NCBI GenBank assembly: GCA_963714155.1
Contig: OY970236.1
Location: forward strand, 1,054,001-1,118,000
Reading direction: 5' to 3'
Length of the DNA: 64,000 bases
Source of the DNA: VRUE01 sp963714155
GTDB lineage: Bacteria; Actinomycetota; Thermoleophilia; Solirubrobacterales; 70-9
Shown in pieces: positions 51,909 to 62,822 of the stretch. Made by a program: the position numbers and the translations under genes. Positions within the stretch are counted from its first letter, which is position 1, and every line of letters begins with the position of its first letter. The notes beneath the pieces were generated by a model. The model was not told where the DNA came from and did no database searches. It worked only from the letters and a program-made list of their open reading frames with translations.

Positions 51909-53387
51909 ATGGGCGAGACCGAAGAGCCGAAACTCTCTGACGTTCTCGCCGACCGGCGGGAGAAGCTGGAGCGCCTGCGCGAGGCGGGCATTGATCCCTT
52001 TCCGCCGGAGTTCGCCGATCGCGAGGAGATCGGCGAGGTGCGGGCCGCGCATGAGGGACTGGCACCGGGGATCGAGACCGAGTCGCGCCACCGCGTCGCC
52101 GGGCGGTTGGTCGGCAGGCGTGGCCACGGCAAGGCCTGTTTCCTGGATCTGCGTGACGCCACTGGCCAGATCCAGTTGCACGCCCGCGAGGATCTGCTTG
52201 GCGAGGAGCCCTACAGGGTCCTGGTCGACCTCGATCTCGGCGACATCATCGGGGTCGAGGGCACGGCGCTGGCGACCCGGCGCGGCGGCGAGCTCTCGCT
52301 GGCGATCGACCACTGGCGCCTGCTCGCCAAGAGCCTGCGGCCGCCGCCGGACAAGTTCCACGGCCTCGGGGACGTCGAGACGCGCTACCGCCAGCGCGAG
52401 CTCGACCTGATCGCCAACGAGGACAGCCGCCGCCTCTTTGCCCAGCGGGCCCGCACGGTCAGCGAGGTGCGCCGCTGGCTCGACGATCGCGGCTTCGTCG
52501 AGGTCGAGACGCCGGTCCTGCAGCCGCTCTACGGCGGCGCCCTGGCACGTCCTTTCACCACCCACCACAACGCTCTCGACCGCGACCTCTACCTGCGCAT
52601 CGCCACCGAGCTCTACCTCAAGCGGCTGGTCGTCGGCGGCATCGACAAGGTCTACGAGCTCGGTAAGGACTTCCGCAACGAGGGGATCTCGCACAAGCAC
52701 AACCCCGAGTTCACGATGCTCGAGTGGTACGAGGCCTGCTCGGACTACGCCGCCACGGCGCAGCGGGTCGAGACGATGGTCGCCGAGGTCGCCGAGCGCG
52801 TGCTCGGCACCACGGTGGTCGAGCGCGATGGCGTATCGATCGACTTCGCCCCGCCCTGGAAACGGATCAGCTTCCGCGAGGCGATCCGTCAGCGCAGCGG
52901 CATCGACATCGCCGAGCACCCGACGCGCGAGGCGCTTGCCGAGGCGATCGGAACAAAGCTCGACCCGGAGGAGGGCTGGGGCAAGCTGGTCGACGGCCTG
53001 CTCTCCAAGCACGTCGAGCCCGAGTTGATCCAGCCGACCTTCGTCACCGACTACCCAGTTGAGCTCTCGCCCTTCGCCAAGTCGCATCGCTCCGAGGAGG
53101 GGTTGGTCGAGCGTTTCGAGGCCTTCGCCGGGGGTATGGAGATCGCCAACGGCTTCACCGAGCTCAACGATCCTGACGAGCAGCGCCGCCGCTTCGAGCA
53201 GCAGGCCACCGAGCTCGCTCGCGGCGACGAGGAGGCGCAGCCCTACGACGAGGATTTCGTTGCCGCGCTTGAACAGGGGATGCCGCCGACCGGTGGGGTT
53301 GGCATCGGCATCGACCGTCTGGTCATGCTCCTAACCGGCGCCAAGAGCGTGCGCGAGGTGGTTCTCTTCCCCGCAATGCGCTCCTAA
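51909..53387 (+). CDS. lysS: Lysyl-tRNA synthetase (class II)
   Basis: The 492-residue class II synthetase has an N-terminal OB anticodon-binding domain (about 55-150), motif 2 YELGKDFRNEGISHKHNPEF and motif 3 GVGIGIDRLVMLLTG, with the typical 'TTHHNALDRDLYLRIATELYLKRL' active-site segment in between (read in parts: TTHHNALDRDL and RIATELYLKRL). It charges tRNA(Lys). ATG 51909 is used, 11 bp after greA. An intrinsic terminator follows at 53401. Confidence 0.96.
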   Translation: MGETEEPKLSDVLADRREKLERLREAGIDPFPPEFADREEIGEVRAAHEGLAPGIETESRHRVAGRLVGRRGHGKACFLDLRDATGQIQLHAREDLLGEEPYRVLVDLDLGDIIGVEGTALATRRGGELSLAIDHWRLLAKSLRPPPDKFHGLGDVETRYRQRELDLIANEDSRRLFAQRARTVSEVRRWLDDRGFVEVETPVLQPLYGGALARPFTTHHNALDRDLYLRIATELYLKRLVVGGIDKVYELGKDFRNEGISHKHNPEFTMLEWYEACSDYAATAQRVETMVAEVAERVLGTTVVERDGVSIDFAPPWKRISFREAIRQRSGIDIAEHPTREALAEAIGTKLDPEEGWGKLVDGLLSKHVEPELIQPTFVTDYPVELSPFAKSHRSEEGLVERFEAFAGGMEIANGFTELNDPDEQRRRFEQQATELARGDEEAQPYDEDFVAALEQGMPPTGGVGIGIDRLVMLLTGAKSVREVVLFPAMRS

Positions 53388-53400
53388 GGGCTCGAAAAGG

Positions 53401-53419
53401 CCGCTCTGAGCGGATTTTT
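53401..53419 (+). terminator. Rho-independent terminator after lysS
   Basis: CCGCT-CTG-AGCGG is a 5-bp stem followed by ATTTTT, starting 13 bp after the lysS stop. It is short but well placed, separating greA-lysS from clpC. Confidence 0.7.
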
Positions 53420-53505
53420 GCCGCAAAGGGCCGGGAGAGCGCGCTCGGTATCCTCTAACGAGCACATAGGCGCTTACCGATAACCGAAGGGTGCCCACCG
53501 AGACT

Positions 53506-53529
53506 TACTCGACGACGCTGCGTTGAGTA
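53506..53529. promoter_or_regulatory. Inverted repeat upstream of clpC
   Basis: TACTCGACG and CGTTGAGTA form nearly perfect 9-bp arms (one mismatch) separated by 6 bp, ending 14 bp before the clpC start. The position over the start region suggests a repressor or translational control site. It matches neither CIRCE nor the HspR (HAIR) or CtsR consensus. Confidence 0.5.
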
Positions 53530-53543
53530 GATAGAGAGGCTTT

Positions 53544-56153
<2,610 letters not shown>

Positions 56154-56166
56154 TCCCGGCGTCACC

Positions 56167-57300
56167 GTGCGTGAGCCTGGCCGCAGCGCGATCGGTACCT
56201 GGAGCGGCGGGCGCTTTCTCCACTACGGGGAAACGGTCACCGAGGAGCGGCTCGAGGCGGTTCTGCGCCCAGGGGGCGGGGTCAACTCGCTGCTCACGGC
56301 CGACACCTACGGACAGGGCGAGGCTGACTCGCTGTTGGGACGAGGGCTGAGCGGGGTTCCCCGCGACGACTATTGCCTTGTTGGGGCGGTGGGCCATGAC
56401 TTCTACGAAGGCGAGCGCGACGGGCCGCGTGGATTTCCGCGCTTCACCGATCCGCGCTTGCGCGGCGAGTGGGAGTACGCCGACTACCTGCGGATGGCGA
56501 CCGAGCGCAGCCTCGAGCGCCTCGGCGTCAGCTCCTTCGATCTGCTGATGCTCCACAACCCCGACCGGATCGGCTACTCCAGCGAGGCCGTCTGGGACGG
56601 AATGGCGGCCTTGCGCGAGGCCGGCCTGGCGGCGCGAATCGGCGTCGCCCCGGGGCCAGCCAACGGCTTCACCCTCGACCTGATCGCCTGCCTGGAGCGC
56701 TTCGGCGACCGCATCGACTGGGCGATGATCATCCTCAACCCGTTCGAGCCCTGGCCCGGCGAGCTCGTCCTCGACGCCGCCGAGCGCCACGACGTCAAGG
56801 TGATCACCCGCGTCGTCGACTATGGCGGCCTCTTCTGGGGCGACCTGCGCGCCGGCATGGAGTTGGCAAAAGGCGACCACCGAGCCTTCCGCCCCGAAGG
56901 CTGGATCGAGGCCGGCCTCGAGAAGCTCGAGCAGGTCCTGCCCTACGCCGAGCGAGCCGGCCTGACCCCGATCCAGCTCGCCTGCCAATGGAACCTCGCC
57001 CACCCAGCGGTCGAGTGCGTGGTTCCAACTCTGATCCAGGAGACCGGCCCCGAGGCGCGCACGATCGAGCAACAACGAGCCGAGCTCGCAGCTCTACCCG
57101 CCGAGCAGCGCCTCAGCGACGAGGATGTCGCCGCGATCCGCGCCGTCGGCGACAACACCGGCTGCATGGCGCTGAAGGGCGCCAACCCCCAGCACGAAGG
57201 CGACGAGCGCCCGGATCGCTGGTCGCTCACCCCTGAGCTTCTCGAGGTCGGTGCTCGCTGGCGCATCGATCCCGCCCGTGACCTGATCGCGACTCACTAG
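56167..57300 (+). CDS. Aldo/keto reductase
   Basis: The 377-residue NAD(P)H-dependent TIM-barrel reductase starts at GTG 56167, 14 bp after clpC. The frame is open further upstream, but an earlier start would overlap the clpC end. The catalytic Tyr is in TADTYGQGE and the conserved His in LLMLHNPDRIG. Coenzyme-binding segments follow (AARIGVAPGPANGF, VKVITRVVDYGGLFWG, and ACQWNLAHPAVECVVPT). The substrate is unknown. Two hairpin elements lie immediately downstream. Confidence 0.87.
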   Translation: MREPGRSAIGTWSGGRFLHYGETVTEERLEAVLRPGGGVNSLLTADTYGQGEADSLLGRGLSGVPRDDYCLVGAVGHDFYEGERDGPRGFPRFTDPRLRGEWEYADYLRMATERSLERLGVSSFDLLMLHNPDRIGYSSEAVWDGMAALREAGLAARIGVAPGPANGFTLDLIACLERFGDRIDWAMIILNPFEPWPGELVLDAAERHDVKVITRVVDYGGLFWGDLRAGMELAKGDHRAFRPEGWIEAGLEKLEQVLPYAERAGLTPIQLACQWNLAHPAVECVVPTLIQETGPEARTIEQQRAELAALPAEQRLSDEDVAAIRAVGDNTGCMALKGANPQHEGDERPDRWSLTPELLEVGARWRIDPARDLIATH

Positions 57301-57316
57301 CTACCTCTGGGCCGCA

Positions 57317-57419
57317 GGGGGTCGGGTGCCCCTCTCCCGGAGACCGTTGCGCAGCATGTCCGCTTCGGTGCTTCATGGCCGTGTACCGGGAGCCTCCGGG
57401 AGAGGGGCACCCGACCCCC
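57317..57419. repeat. Hairpin element B (26-bp perfect arms, 51-nt core family)
   Basis: A perfect 26-bp inverted repeat (57317-57342 and 57394-57419) encloses a 51-nt core that begins ACCGTTGCGCAGCATG and ends ACCGGGAGC. The total length, 103 nt, equals element A. It begins 16 bp after the aldo/keto reductase stop. No T-run follows. Confidence 0.85.
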
Positions 57420-57462
57420 ATCCGCCACCCGAAGCTTCACTCGTCTGAGGCCGGCTGTCGGG

Positions 57463-57567
57463 GAGGAGCTATGGACCCCACCCGCAGAGGCTCCCGGTCC
57501 ACCAAGTCGAATCGCCATCCACGACCTGCTGCGCGACGGTCTCTGCGGGTGGGGTCCATAGCTCCTC
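57463..57567. repeat. Hairpin element C (27-bp perfect arms, 51-nt core, reversed)
   Basis: A perfect 27-bp inverted repeat (57463-57489 and 57541-57567) encloses a 51-nt core. Read on the minus strand this core starts ACCGTCGCGCAGCAGG and ends ACCGGGAGC, matching B and A. Element C is reversed relative to B and separated from it by 43 bp. It ends 15 bp before the MFS start codon. Confidence 0.85.
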
Positions 57568-57582
57568 ACGGTCCCGACCTCA

Positions 57583-59052
57583 GTGCGTCGTAATCTGCCG
57601 CGCGTGTTGAAGATTGACGAGAACAACAGGCCCTGGTGGACCTTGGCGGGAACCTGCGCGGGGCTGTTTCTTTTGATGCTCGATTCCACGGTGGTGGCAT
57701 TGGCGCTGCCCAGCATTCGCCACGATGTGGGGGCTACACCGGCGGGGCTGCAGTGGGTGATGAACGGATATCTGCTGGCGATCACTGTCTTTGTGGTCAC
57801 CGCCGGGCGGCTGGGGGACATGTTTGGGCGTAAGCGGCTCTTCCTCGGCGGCATGGTGGTCTTTGCCCTTGGCTCCATCCTGTCTGGTGCCGCTGACAGT
57901 CAGGAGACGCTGATCGCGGGGCGGATCCTGCAGGGGATCGGCGCGGCGCCGATGCTGCCGCTCTCGCTGGCGATCGTCTGCAACGCTTTTCCGGCCTCCG
58001 AGCAGGCACGGGCGCTTGGGGTCTGGGCGGGGGTCTCGGCGCTGGCGCTGGCGATCGGCCCGTTGGCCGGCGGCCTGTTGGTGGAAGTCGATTGGCGGGT
58101 GATCTTCTGGATCAACCTGCCCGTGGCCCTTGTCGGGATCGCGATCACGGCCGCCGCGGCGCCGGAGTCGACCGACCCCGGCGCCGGCCGCCGAGTGGAC
58201 TTCACCGGCCTGCTCGCGCTTGGCGTCGGCCTCGCGGCGGTCGTCTTGGCGCTGGTGCAGAGTCGGACCTGGAGTGGCGCGACGACCGCCGTGGTCGCCG
58301 TTGCCGGCCTCGCTGCGCTCTACGCCTTCTGGCGAGTCGAGCACAGGGTGCGTGAGCCAATCGTCGATTTCGCGCTCTTCCGCAACCTGCCCTACTTCGG
58401 CGCCAGCGCCGCCGCCTTCGCCCTGGTGGGCGCCTACTGGGGGGTGATGTTTTTCCAACCCCAGTATCTGCAGGACGTGCGCGGGCACTCGGCGGTGCTC
58501 AGCGGCCTGATGATCCTGCCGATCACGGCGCCTATGGTCGTCATCTCGCCGCTCTCCGCTCGCCTAATCGGCCGTTTCGGCGCGCGGCGGCTGATGACCG
58601 CAGGAATGGCTTGCGGGACGGCAGGGTTGCTCGTGTTGACCCAGCTCGAGGCGGGCAGTAGCTACGGCCTCTTGCTGGCCGGCTACCTGCTCTTCGGCGT
58701 CGCGCTCGGCCTCGTCTACGCGCCGATGTCAACTGCGGCGATGGCGGCGATGCCGGCGGAGAAGGTCGGCATCGCGTCCGGCGTGCTGGCGATGGACCGG
58801 GTGATGGCGGGGACACTCGCCCTGGCAGCCAGCGGCGCCGTCTTCCACGCACTCGAGGATGGCGGCAGCTCGTTCTCGGCCGGTATCGCCGGCTCGACCT
58901 GGGTTCTGGTTGCGCTTTGCGCTCTCGGCACTGGGCTCACCTGGGCTTTTGTGCGCGATCCGGAGCGCCCCGGTCCCAACCGATCCGTGGCCGGGAGGCC
59001 GCAACCACGGGCGCTTCAGCACCATCTTCATCACCGCCGCTTCCACCTTTAG
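57583..59052 (+). CDS. MFS transporter, DHA2 (EmrB/QacA) family
   Basis: The 489-residue exporter has about 14 transmembrane helices. Motif C-like and family segments are visible: LLMLDSTVVALALPSI (opening helix), GRLGDMFGRKRLFLGG (loop 2-3 motif A), GRILQGIGAA and GPLAGGLLVE. It probably pumps toxic compounds or a metabolite by proton antiport. GTG 57583 is used. The promoter must lie inside or near hairpin C. The C-terminal tail (about 25 residues) is basic and Pro/His-rich. Confidence 0.9.
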   Translation: MRRNLPRVLKIDENNRPWWTLAGTCAGLFLLMLDSTVVALALPSIRHDVGATPAGLQWVMNGYLLAITVFVVTAGRLGDMFGRKRLFLGGMVVFALGSILSGAADSQETLIAGRILQGIGAAPMLPLSLAIVCNAFPASEQARALGVWAGVSALALAIGPLAGGLLVEVDWRVIFWINLPVALVGIAITAAAAPESTDPGAGRRVDFTGLLALGVGLAAVVLALVQSRTWSGATTAVVAVAGLAALYAFWRVEHRVREPIVDFALFRNLPYFGASAAAFALVGAYWGVMFFQPQYLQDVRGHSAVLSGLMILPITAPMVVISPLSARLIGRFGARRLMTAGMACGTAGLLVLTQLEAGSSYGLLLAGYLLFGVALGLVYAPMSTAAMAAMPAEKVGIASGVLAMDRVMAGTLALAASGAVFHALEDGGSSFSAGIAGSTWVLVALCALGTGLTWAFVRDPERPGPNRSVAGRPQPRALQHHLHHRRFHL

Positions 59053-59184
59053 ACCCTTCTAGGCGTGATTTGGGCGGTTTAGATTTCTTAGGTGACCGGA
59101 TTCCTTGACAATGGCTATCCTGACCTGTCCACTGGGGATTAGCCACACCGCATTCCAAAGCGGTTTTTGCCATCCTAGGAGGCG

Positions 59185-60297
59185 ATGTCAGCACTGCCTG
59201 GGGATGAGCTTCACGAGTTGTCAGAACGCCAAGATCCCCGTCTACTGAGGGCCCTTGACGTGGTCGCGCCGGGCGGGGCCCTGCGCGAGGGCCTCGACAA
59301 CATAGTCCACTCACGCACGGGTGGACTGATCGTCGTCGGCGACGCCGGAGATATCTCGCACCTGCTCTCCGGCGGGATCAAGCTCGACATCGACTACACG
59401 CCGGCGATGCTCTACCAGGTGGCAAAGATGGACGGCGCGATCGTGCTCAACTCCGAGGCGACCAAGATCGCCTGGGCCAACGTGCAACTGATGCCCGACC
59501 CGACCATCCTCTCGGCCGAGACCGGCACTCGCCACCGCACCGCCGAGCGCGTCTCCAAGCAGACCGATGCGCTGGTGGTGGCGATCTCCCAGCGCCGCGA
59601 CGTCGTGTCCCTCTACATCGAGGGGACCAAGTACATCCTCCAGGACATCCCCGCCGTGCTTGCAAAGGCCAACCAGGGCCTGGCGACGCTGGACAAGTAC
59701 CGCGCCCGCCTCGACCAGGTCTCCAACCGCCTCACTGTGCTCGAGTTCGAGGGCGGCGGGGTGCTCTATGACGCGCTCGCAGTGCTGCAGCGCGCCGAGC
59801 TGGTCACCCGCATGGCGGTCGAGGTCGAGCGCTACATCGTCGAGCTCGGTACCGAGGGCCGCCTGATCGAGATGCAGCTCGAGGAGACGATGGTCGGTGT
59901 TGCCACCGACAAGACGGCGCTGGTCCGCGACTACTCGGTCGAGGACTCCGAGCAGAACCTGGCCACGGTGCTGCAGTCGCTGGCCCGCCTGCCGCACGAG
60001 GACGTGCTCGACTTCGGTCGCCTCGCCGAGCTGCTCGGTTACGACCGCAAGCTCAACACCCTTGACTTCCCGGTGGCCCCGCGGGGCTACCGCGTGCTCG
60101 GCCGCGTGCCGCGCATCCCCAAGCTTGTCGTCCAGAAGATCATCCAGGAGCTGGGTGGGCTGGAGGAGGTACTCGCTGCCTCTGATGCCGACCTGGAGGC
60201 CGTCGACGGTGTCGGCTCCACGCGAGCCAAGGACATCCGCGAGGGCCTTCGCAGGCTTCAGGAGGTCGACATGGTCGATCGGTATCTACAGAGCTAG
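59185..60297 (+). CDS. disA: Diadenylate cyclase DisA
   Basis: The 370-residue protein makes c-di-AMP and scans DNA. The N-terminal DAC domain has KMDGAIVLN and ETGTRHRTAERVSKQT (DGA and RHR motifs). A helical spine follows, then a C-terminal helix-hairpin-helix DNA-binding domain near VDGVGSTRAKDIREGL. GGAGGCG sits upstream of ATG 59185. The carD gene starts immediately after its stop, so c-di-AMP signalling and CarD are expressed together. Confidence 0.95.
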   Translation: MSALPGDELHELSERQDPRLLRALDVVAPGGALREGLDNIVHSRTGGLIVVGDAGDISHLLSGGIKLDIDYTPAMLYQVAKMDGAIVLNSEATKIAWANVQLMPDPTILSAETGTRHRTAERVSKQTDALVVAISQRRDVVSLYIEGTKYILQDIPAVLAKANQGLATLDKYRARLDQVSNRLTVLEFEGGGVLYDALAVLQRAELVTRMAVEVERYIVELGTEGRLIEMQLEETMVGVATDKTALVRDYSVEDSEQNLATVLQSLARLPHEDVLDFGRLAELLGYDRKLNTLDFPVAPRGYRVLGRVPRIPKLVVQKIIQELGGLEEVLAASDADLEAVDGVGSTRAKDIREGLRRLQEVDMVDRYLQS

Positions 60298-60903
60298 ATG
60301 GCGACTGTCGCCGTCGACAAACGAAAGGAGCACCCGATTTCTGAGCTAGCAGAGGAGGCCATGGAGGCGGGCTTCGAAGCGGACGTTGAGATCCCTTACG
60401 TCTGTGATTTCGAAGAGGGTGACAAGGTCGTCTACCCCCACCACGGTGCTGGTCTCGTGTTGAAGAAGGAGTCCCGGGAGCTGATGGGGGAGGAGCGTGA
60501 CTACCTCACGATCAAGATCCTCCACAACGAACTCACGGTGATGGTCCCCTGCGAGAACGCTGGCGTCGCTGGGCTGCGCCGCGTTATCGACGAGGAAGAA
60601 ATCAAGAAGGTCACCGACGTGCTCACCGACGACGTCTCGGACATGCCGAAAAACTGGAACCGGCGCTTCAAGTACAACCGCGAGAAGATCAAGACCGGGG
60701 ACGTGTTCGAGCTGGCCGAGGTCGTTCGCAACCTTGCCATCCGCGAGATGGAAAAGGGCCTCTCAACCGGTGAGAAGCAGATGTACACGCGGGCGAAGAA
60801 GATCCTCGCCTCGGAGTTCATGTACGCGCTCGACAAAGACGAGGACGGCGCGGAGGAATACCTCGACGGGCTGCTGGAGGAGCGCTTCGCCGCCACGGCG
60901 TAG
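60298..60903 (+). CDS. carD: CarD family transcriptional regulator
   Basis: The 201-residue RNA-polymerase-binding factor stabilises open promoter complexes. The Tudor-like N-terminal part reads FEEGDKVVYPHHGAGLVLKKE, and the C-terminal helical domain carries KNWNRRFKYNREKIKTGD and the MYTRAKKILASEFMYALD block. It begins with about 35 extra residues before the CID domain (typical CarD starts near FEEGDKVVYP). Its ATG directly follows the disA stop (TAG-ATG), so the two are translationally coupled. ispD begins 22 bp after its stop. Confidence 0.95.
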   Translation: MATVAVDKRKEHPISELAEEAMEAGFEADVEIPYVCDFEEGDKVVYPHHGAGLVLKKESRELMGEERDYLTIKILHNELTVMVPCENAGVAGLRRVIDEEEIKKVTDVLTDDVSDMPKNWNRRFKYNREKIKTGDVFELAEVVRNLAIREMEKGLSTGEKQMYTRAKKILASEFMYALDKDEDGAEEYLDGLLEERFAATA

Positions 60904-60925
60904 CTCCGCAGCGTCTGTCACGGCC

Positions 60926-61630
60926 GTGATCGCGGCCGCCGGCTCCGGGCAGAGGCTCGGAGCCGGCGGCCCGAAGGCCTTTGTGCCCTTGGCGGGCCGA
61001 CAGCTGGTCGAGTGGTCGATCGCTGCTTTCCGCGCCGCGCCGTCGGTGCGTTCGATCGTCATCGCCTGTCCACCTGGGCACGTCCACGACCTGGGTGGCG
61101 ACGACCTCGGCTTTGTCGACGGTGGCGTCACCCGGGCCGAATCGGTTGCCAATGCCTTGCAGGCCGTGAGCACGGAGCTGGTCGCAATCCACGATGCGGC
61201 CCGCCCGCTCATAACGGCCGAGTTGATCGAAGACGTGGTCGCAACCCTCCTCGCCGATCCCGATGCCGCCGGCGCGATTGCCGCCGCGCCGGTGACCGAC
61301 ACGGTCAAGAGGGTCAAATGCCCTCCCTTGACCCCCTCAGGGGTGGCCAAGGGAGGGTGCGTGATCGAATCGACGGTCGACCGCGAGCGGCTTTGGGCGG
61401 CACAGACTCCGCAGGTCTTTCGGACGACGGCGCTGCGCGAAGCGCTGGCGGCTGATCCCGAGCGCCTCGCCGAGGCGACTGACGAGGCGATGGTGGTCGA
61501 GGCCGCCGGGGGTCTGGTTCTGGTCCATCCCTCACCGGCCGAGAACCTCAAGGTGACGACGCCGCTGGACCTGAAGTTCGCCGGGTTGTTGCTCGACGGG
61601 CGCGCTTCTGGCGACGCTATGCGCCAATAA
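60926..61630 (+). CDS. ispD: 2-C-methyl-D-erythritol 4-phosphate cytidylyltransferase with a hairpin insert
   Basis: The protein of about 234 residues catalyses step three of the MEP isoprenoid pathway, making CDP-ME. It begins VIAAAGSGQRLG (nucleotide-binding loop), with HDAARPLI, AAPVTDTVKRV, STVDRERLWAAQTPQVFR and the C-terminal NLKVTTPLDLKFA. The usual five or six residues between KRV and VIESTVDRERLW are replaced by about 15 (KCPPLTPSGVAKGG), encoded by a perfect palindrome at 61321-61357. GTG 60926 is the first conventional start and leaves the N-terminal strand slightly short. Confidence 0.9.
   Translation: MIAAAGSGQRLGAGGPKAFVPLAGRQLVEWSIAAFRAAPSVRSIVIACPPGHVHDLGGDDLGFVDGGVTRAESVANALQAVSTELVAIHDAARPLITAELIEDVVATLLADPDAAGAIAAAPVTDTVKRVKCPPLTPSGVAKGGCVIESTVDRERLWAAQTPQVFRTTALREALAADPERLAEATDEAMVVEAAGGLVLVHPSPAENLKVTTPLDLKFAGLLLDGRASGDAMRQ
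61321..61357. repeat. In-frame hairpin inside ispD
   Basis: CCCTCCCTTG (61321-61330) and CAAGGGAGGG (61348-61357) form a perfect 10-bp stem; inside them ACCCC and GGGGT pair as well, with CTCA as loop. The segment adds about 30 nt in frame compared with usual IspD proteins. Confidence 0.6.
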
Positions 61631-61638
61631 CGCGCCAG

Positions 61639-61785
61639 CTACCGCAGTAGGACCCAGACCAGCGCGGCAGCGAAGCAGACCTGGCCCACGCCTAGGGCGA
61701 TGCCGAGGCTGGCGGCGCCAAGTGCACCCGCTATCAGCGCGCCGAGCGCAAACGCGGCAAGCATGATCGCCAGCTGGCGGATCAC
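61639..61785 (-). CDS. Small two-helix membrane protein
   Basis: A 48-residue frame starts at GTG 61785. The start overlaps the stop of the upstream DUF389 gene in a GTGA arrangement, a typical coupling. The translation is very hydrophobic (IRQLAIMLAAFALGALIAG and LGVGQVCFAAALVWVLLR) with a loop between, so two transmembrane helices. I do not recognise it. Its place right behind DUF389 and its stop codon near the ispD end suggest a real but small partner gene. Confidence 0.5.
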   Translation of the reverse strand: MIRQLAIMLAAFALGALIAGALGAASLGIALGVGQVCFAAALVWVLLR

Positions 61786-62777
61786 CGGCGCGATCTGCTC
61801 CGGTCCGGCGTGGCGGGCAATCCACCCGCCGCCCTCGTTCCGTCGCCGAGGTGACGCTGCCTTCGCCGCTCGAAGAGCAGGCGCTCGATGTAGAGGGTGG
61901 TGACGCCGGCGAGCACGATCGCGACGAGGTTGATGCTGAGCTGGAGCATCGCGCCGGCCCAGTCGTCCCAGTTGCCCAGGGCAGCGGCGACGCCGATGTT
62001 TGCCGCCGCCGGGATCGTCGTCACCGAGATCAGCACCCCGATCAGGGCCCCCGACTTCGCCGAGGTGAGCGAGAGCATTCCGGCTGCGCCGGCGAAGACG
62101 GCGACGATGAAGGAGAAGTCGTCCGGCTTGGTGATGAACTGGGTGAGCAGGTTGTCGGTGCTGTGAAAGCCGGAGTCGACGAGGCCGGTGGCGAGGCAGA
62201 GCAGGGTGAAGAGGAAGGCGGCGGAGATGCCGATCGGGAAGCCGACGGCGAGCGCCGTCAGCGAACGCATGCCAACCTCGGGACGGCGCTCGACCGCGGC
62301 GACGCAGAGGCCGGCTAGCGGCCCGAACTCCGGCCCGACAACCATCGCGCCGATGATCAGGATCGGCGAGCCGGTGAAGATCCCGACCGAGGCGATCAGG
62401 CAGGCGAGGATCATGAAGATGAGGAAGTTGCCGCCCAGCTCGGTGGTCTCCGAGGTGCGTGACTCGACCTCCTCCCAGACGACGGCGTCGGAGGGGATCC
62501 CGCGGGCGGCCCGCTCCGCCCGGTCGGCGGCCTCGGAGATCTGCGAGTCGATCTGCTCGAGGGCGATCGAGCCGTCGCGCCCGATTCCCATCTCCTTCAG
62601 GTCCTCGATCAGCACGCTCGCTTCCTCGCGGGCGATGTCACAGAGGACCACGTCCCCTTTTGGCTGCCTCGCGGCGCCCGCGAGGAAGACCAGGTTGGTC
62701 GTCGAGGGCGCCGCTTCGAGCAGGTCGAGGACCTTGCCGCAGCGCTCTTCCGGCACGACGATCCGCAGGTGGACCAT
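61782..62777 (-). CDS. DUF389 membrane protein
   Basis: The protein of about 331 residues starts at ATG 62777 (MVHLRIVVPEERCGKVLDLL). An ACT-like N-terminal region (about 1-110) precedes six or so transmembrane helices, with IGAMVVGPEFGPLAGLC, GMRSLTALAVGFPIG and the C-terminal AANIGVAAALGNWDDWAGAM typical of DUF389 (TIGR00271-like). The family is of uncertain function. The start is divergent from the PHP gene, 45 bp away. A longer start upstream would overlap that gene. Confidence 0.85.
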   Translation of the reverse strand: MVHLRIVVPEERCGKVLDLLEAAPSTTNLVFLAGAARQPKGDVVLCDIAREEASVLIEDLKEMGIGRDGSIALEQIDSQISEAADRAERAARGIPSDAVVWEEVESRTSETTELGGNFLIFMILACLIASVGIFTGSPILIIGAMVVGPEFGPLAGLCVAAVERRPEVGMRSLTALAVGFPIGISAAFLFTLLCLATGLVDSGFHSTDNLLTQFITKPDDFSFIVAVFAGAAGMLSLTSAKSGALIGVLISVTTIPAAANIGVAAALGNWDDWAGAMLQLSINLVAIVLAGVTTLYIERLLFERRRQRHLGDGTRAAGGLPATPDRSRSRR

Positions 62778-62822
62778 GGCGCCAGCGTATCCGTGGTCCG
62801 GGTCGCCTACTCTGCCCGTCCC

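Noticed and set aside
53506..53529. CIRCE or HspR (HAIR) site at clpC
   Set aside because: CIRCE needs TTAGCACTC-N9-GAGTGCTAA and HAIR needs CTTGAGT-N7-ACTCAAG; the repeat here has different arms, orientation and spacing.
59105..59130. Sigma-70 type TTGACA at 59105 as disA promoter
   Set aside because: No convincing -10 hexamer occurs 16-18 bp downstream, so the match to -35 alone is not enough.
59147..59168. Intrinsic terminator (ACCGC/GCGGT then T-run) before disA
   Set aside because: The stem is only 5 bp with an 8-nt loop and sits in the disA leader; too weak to call.
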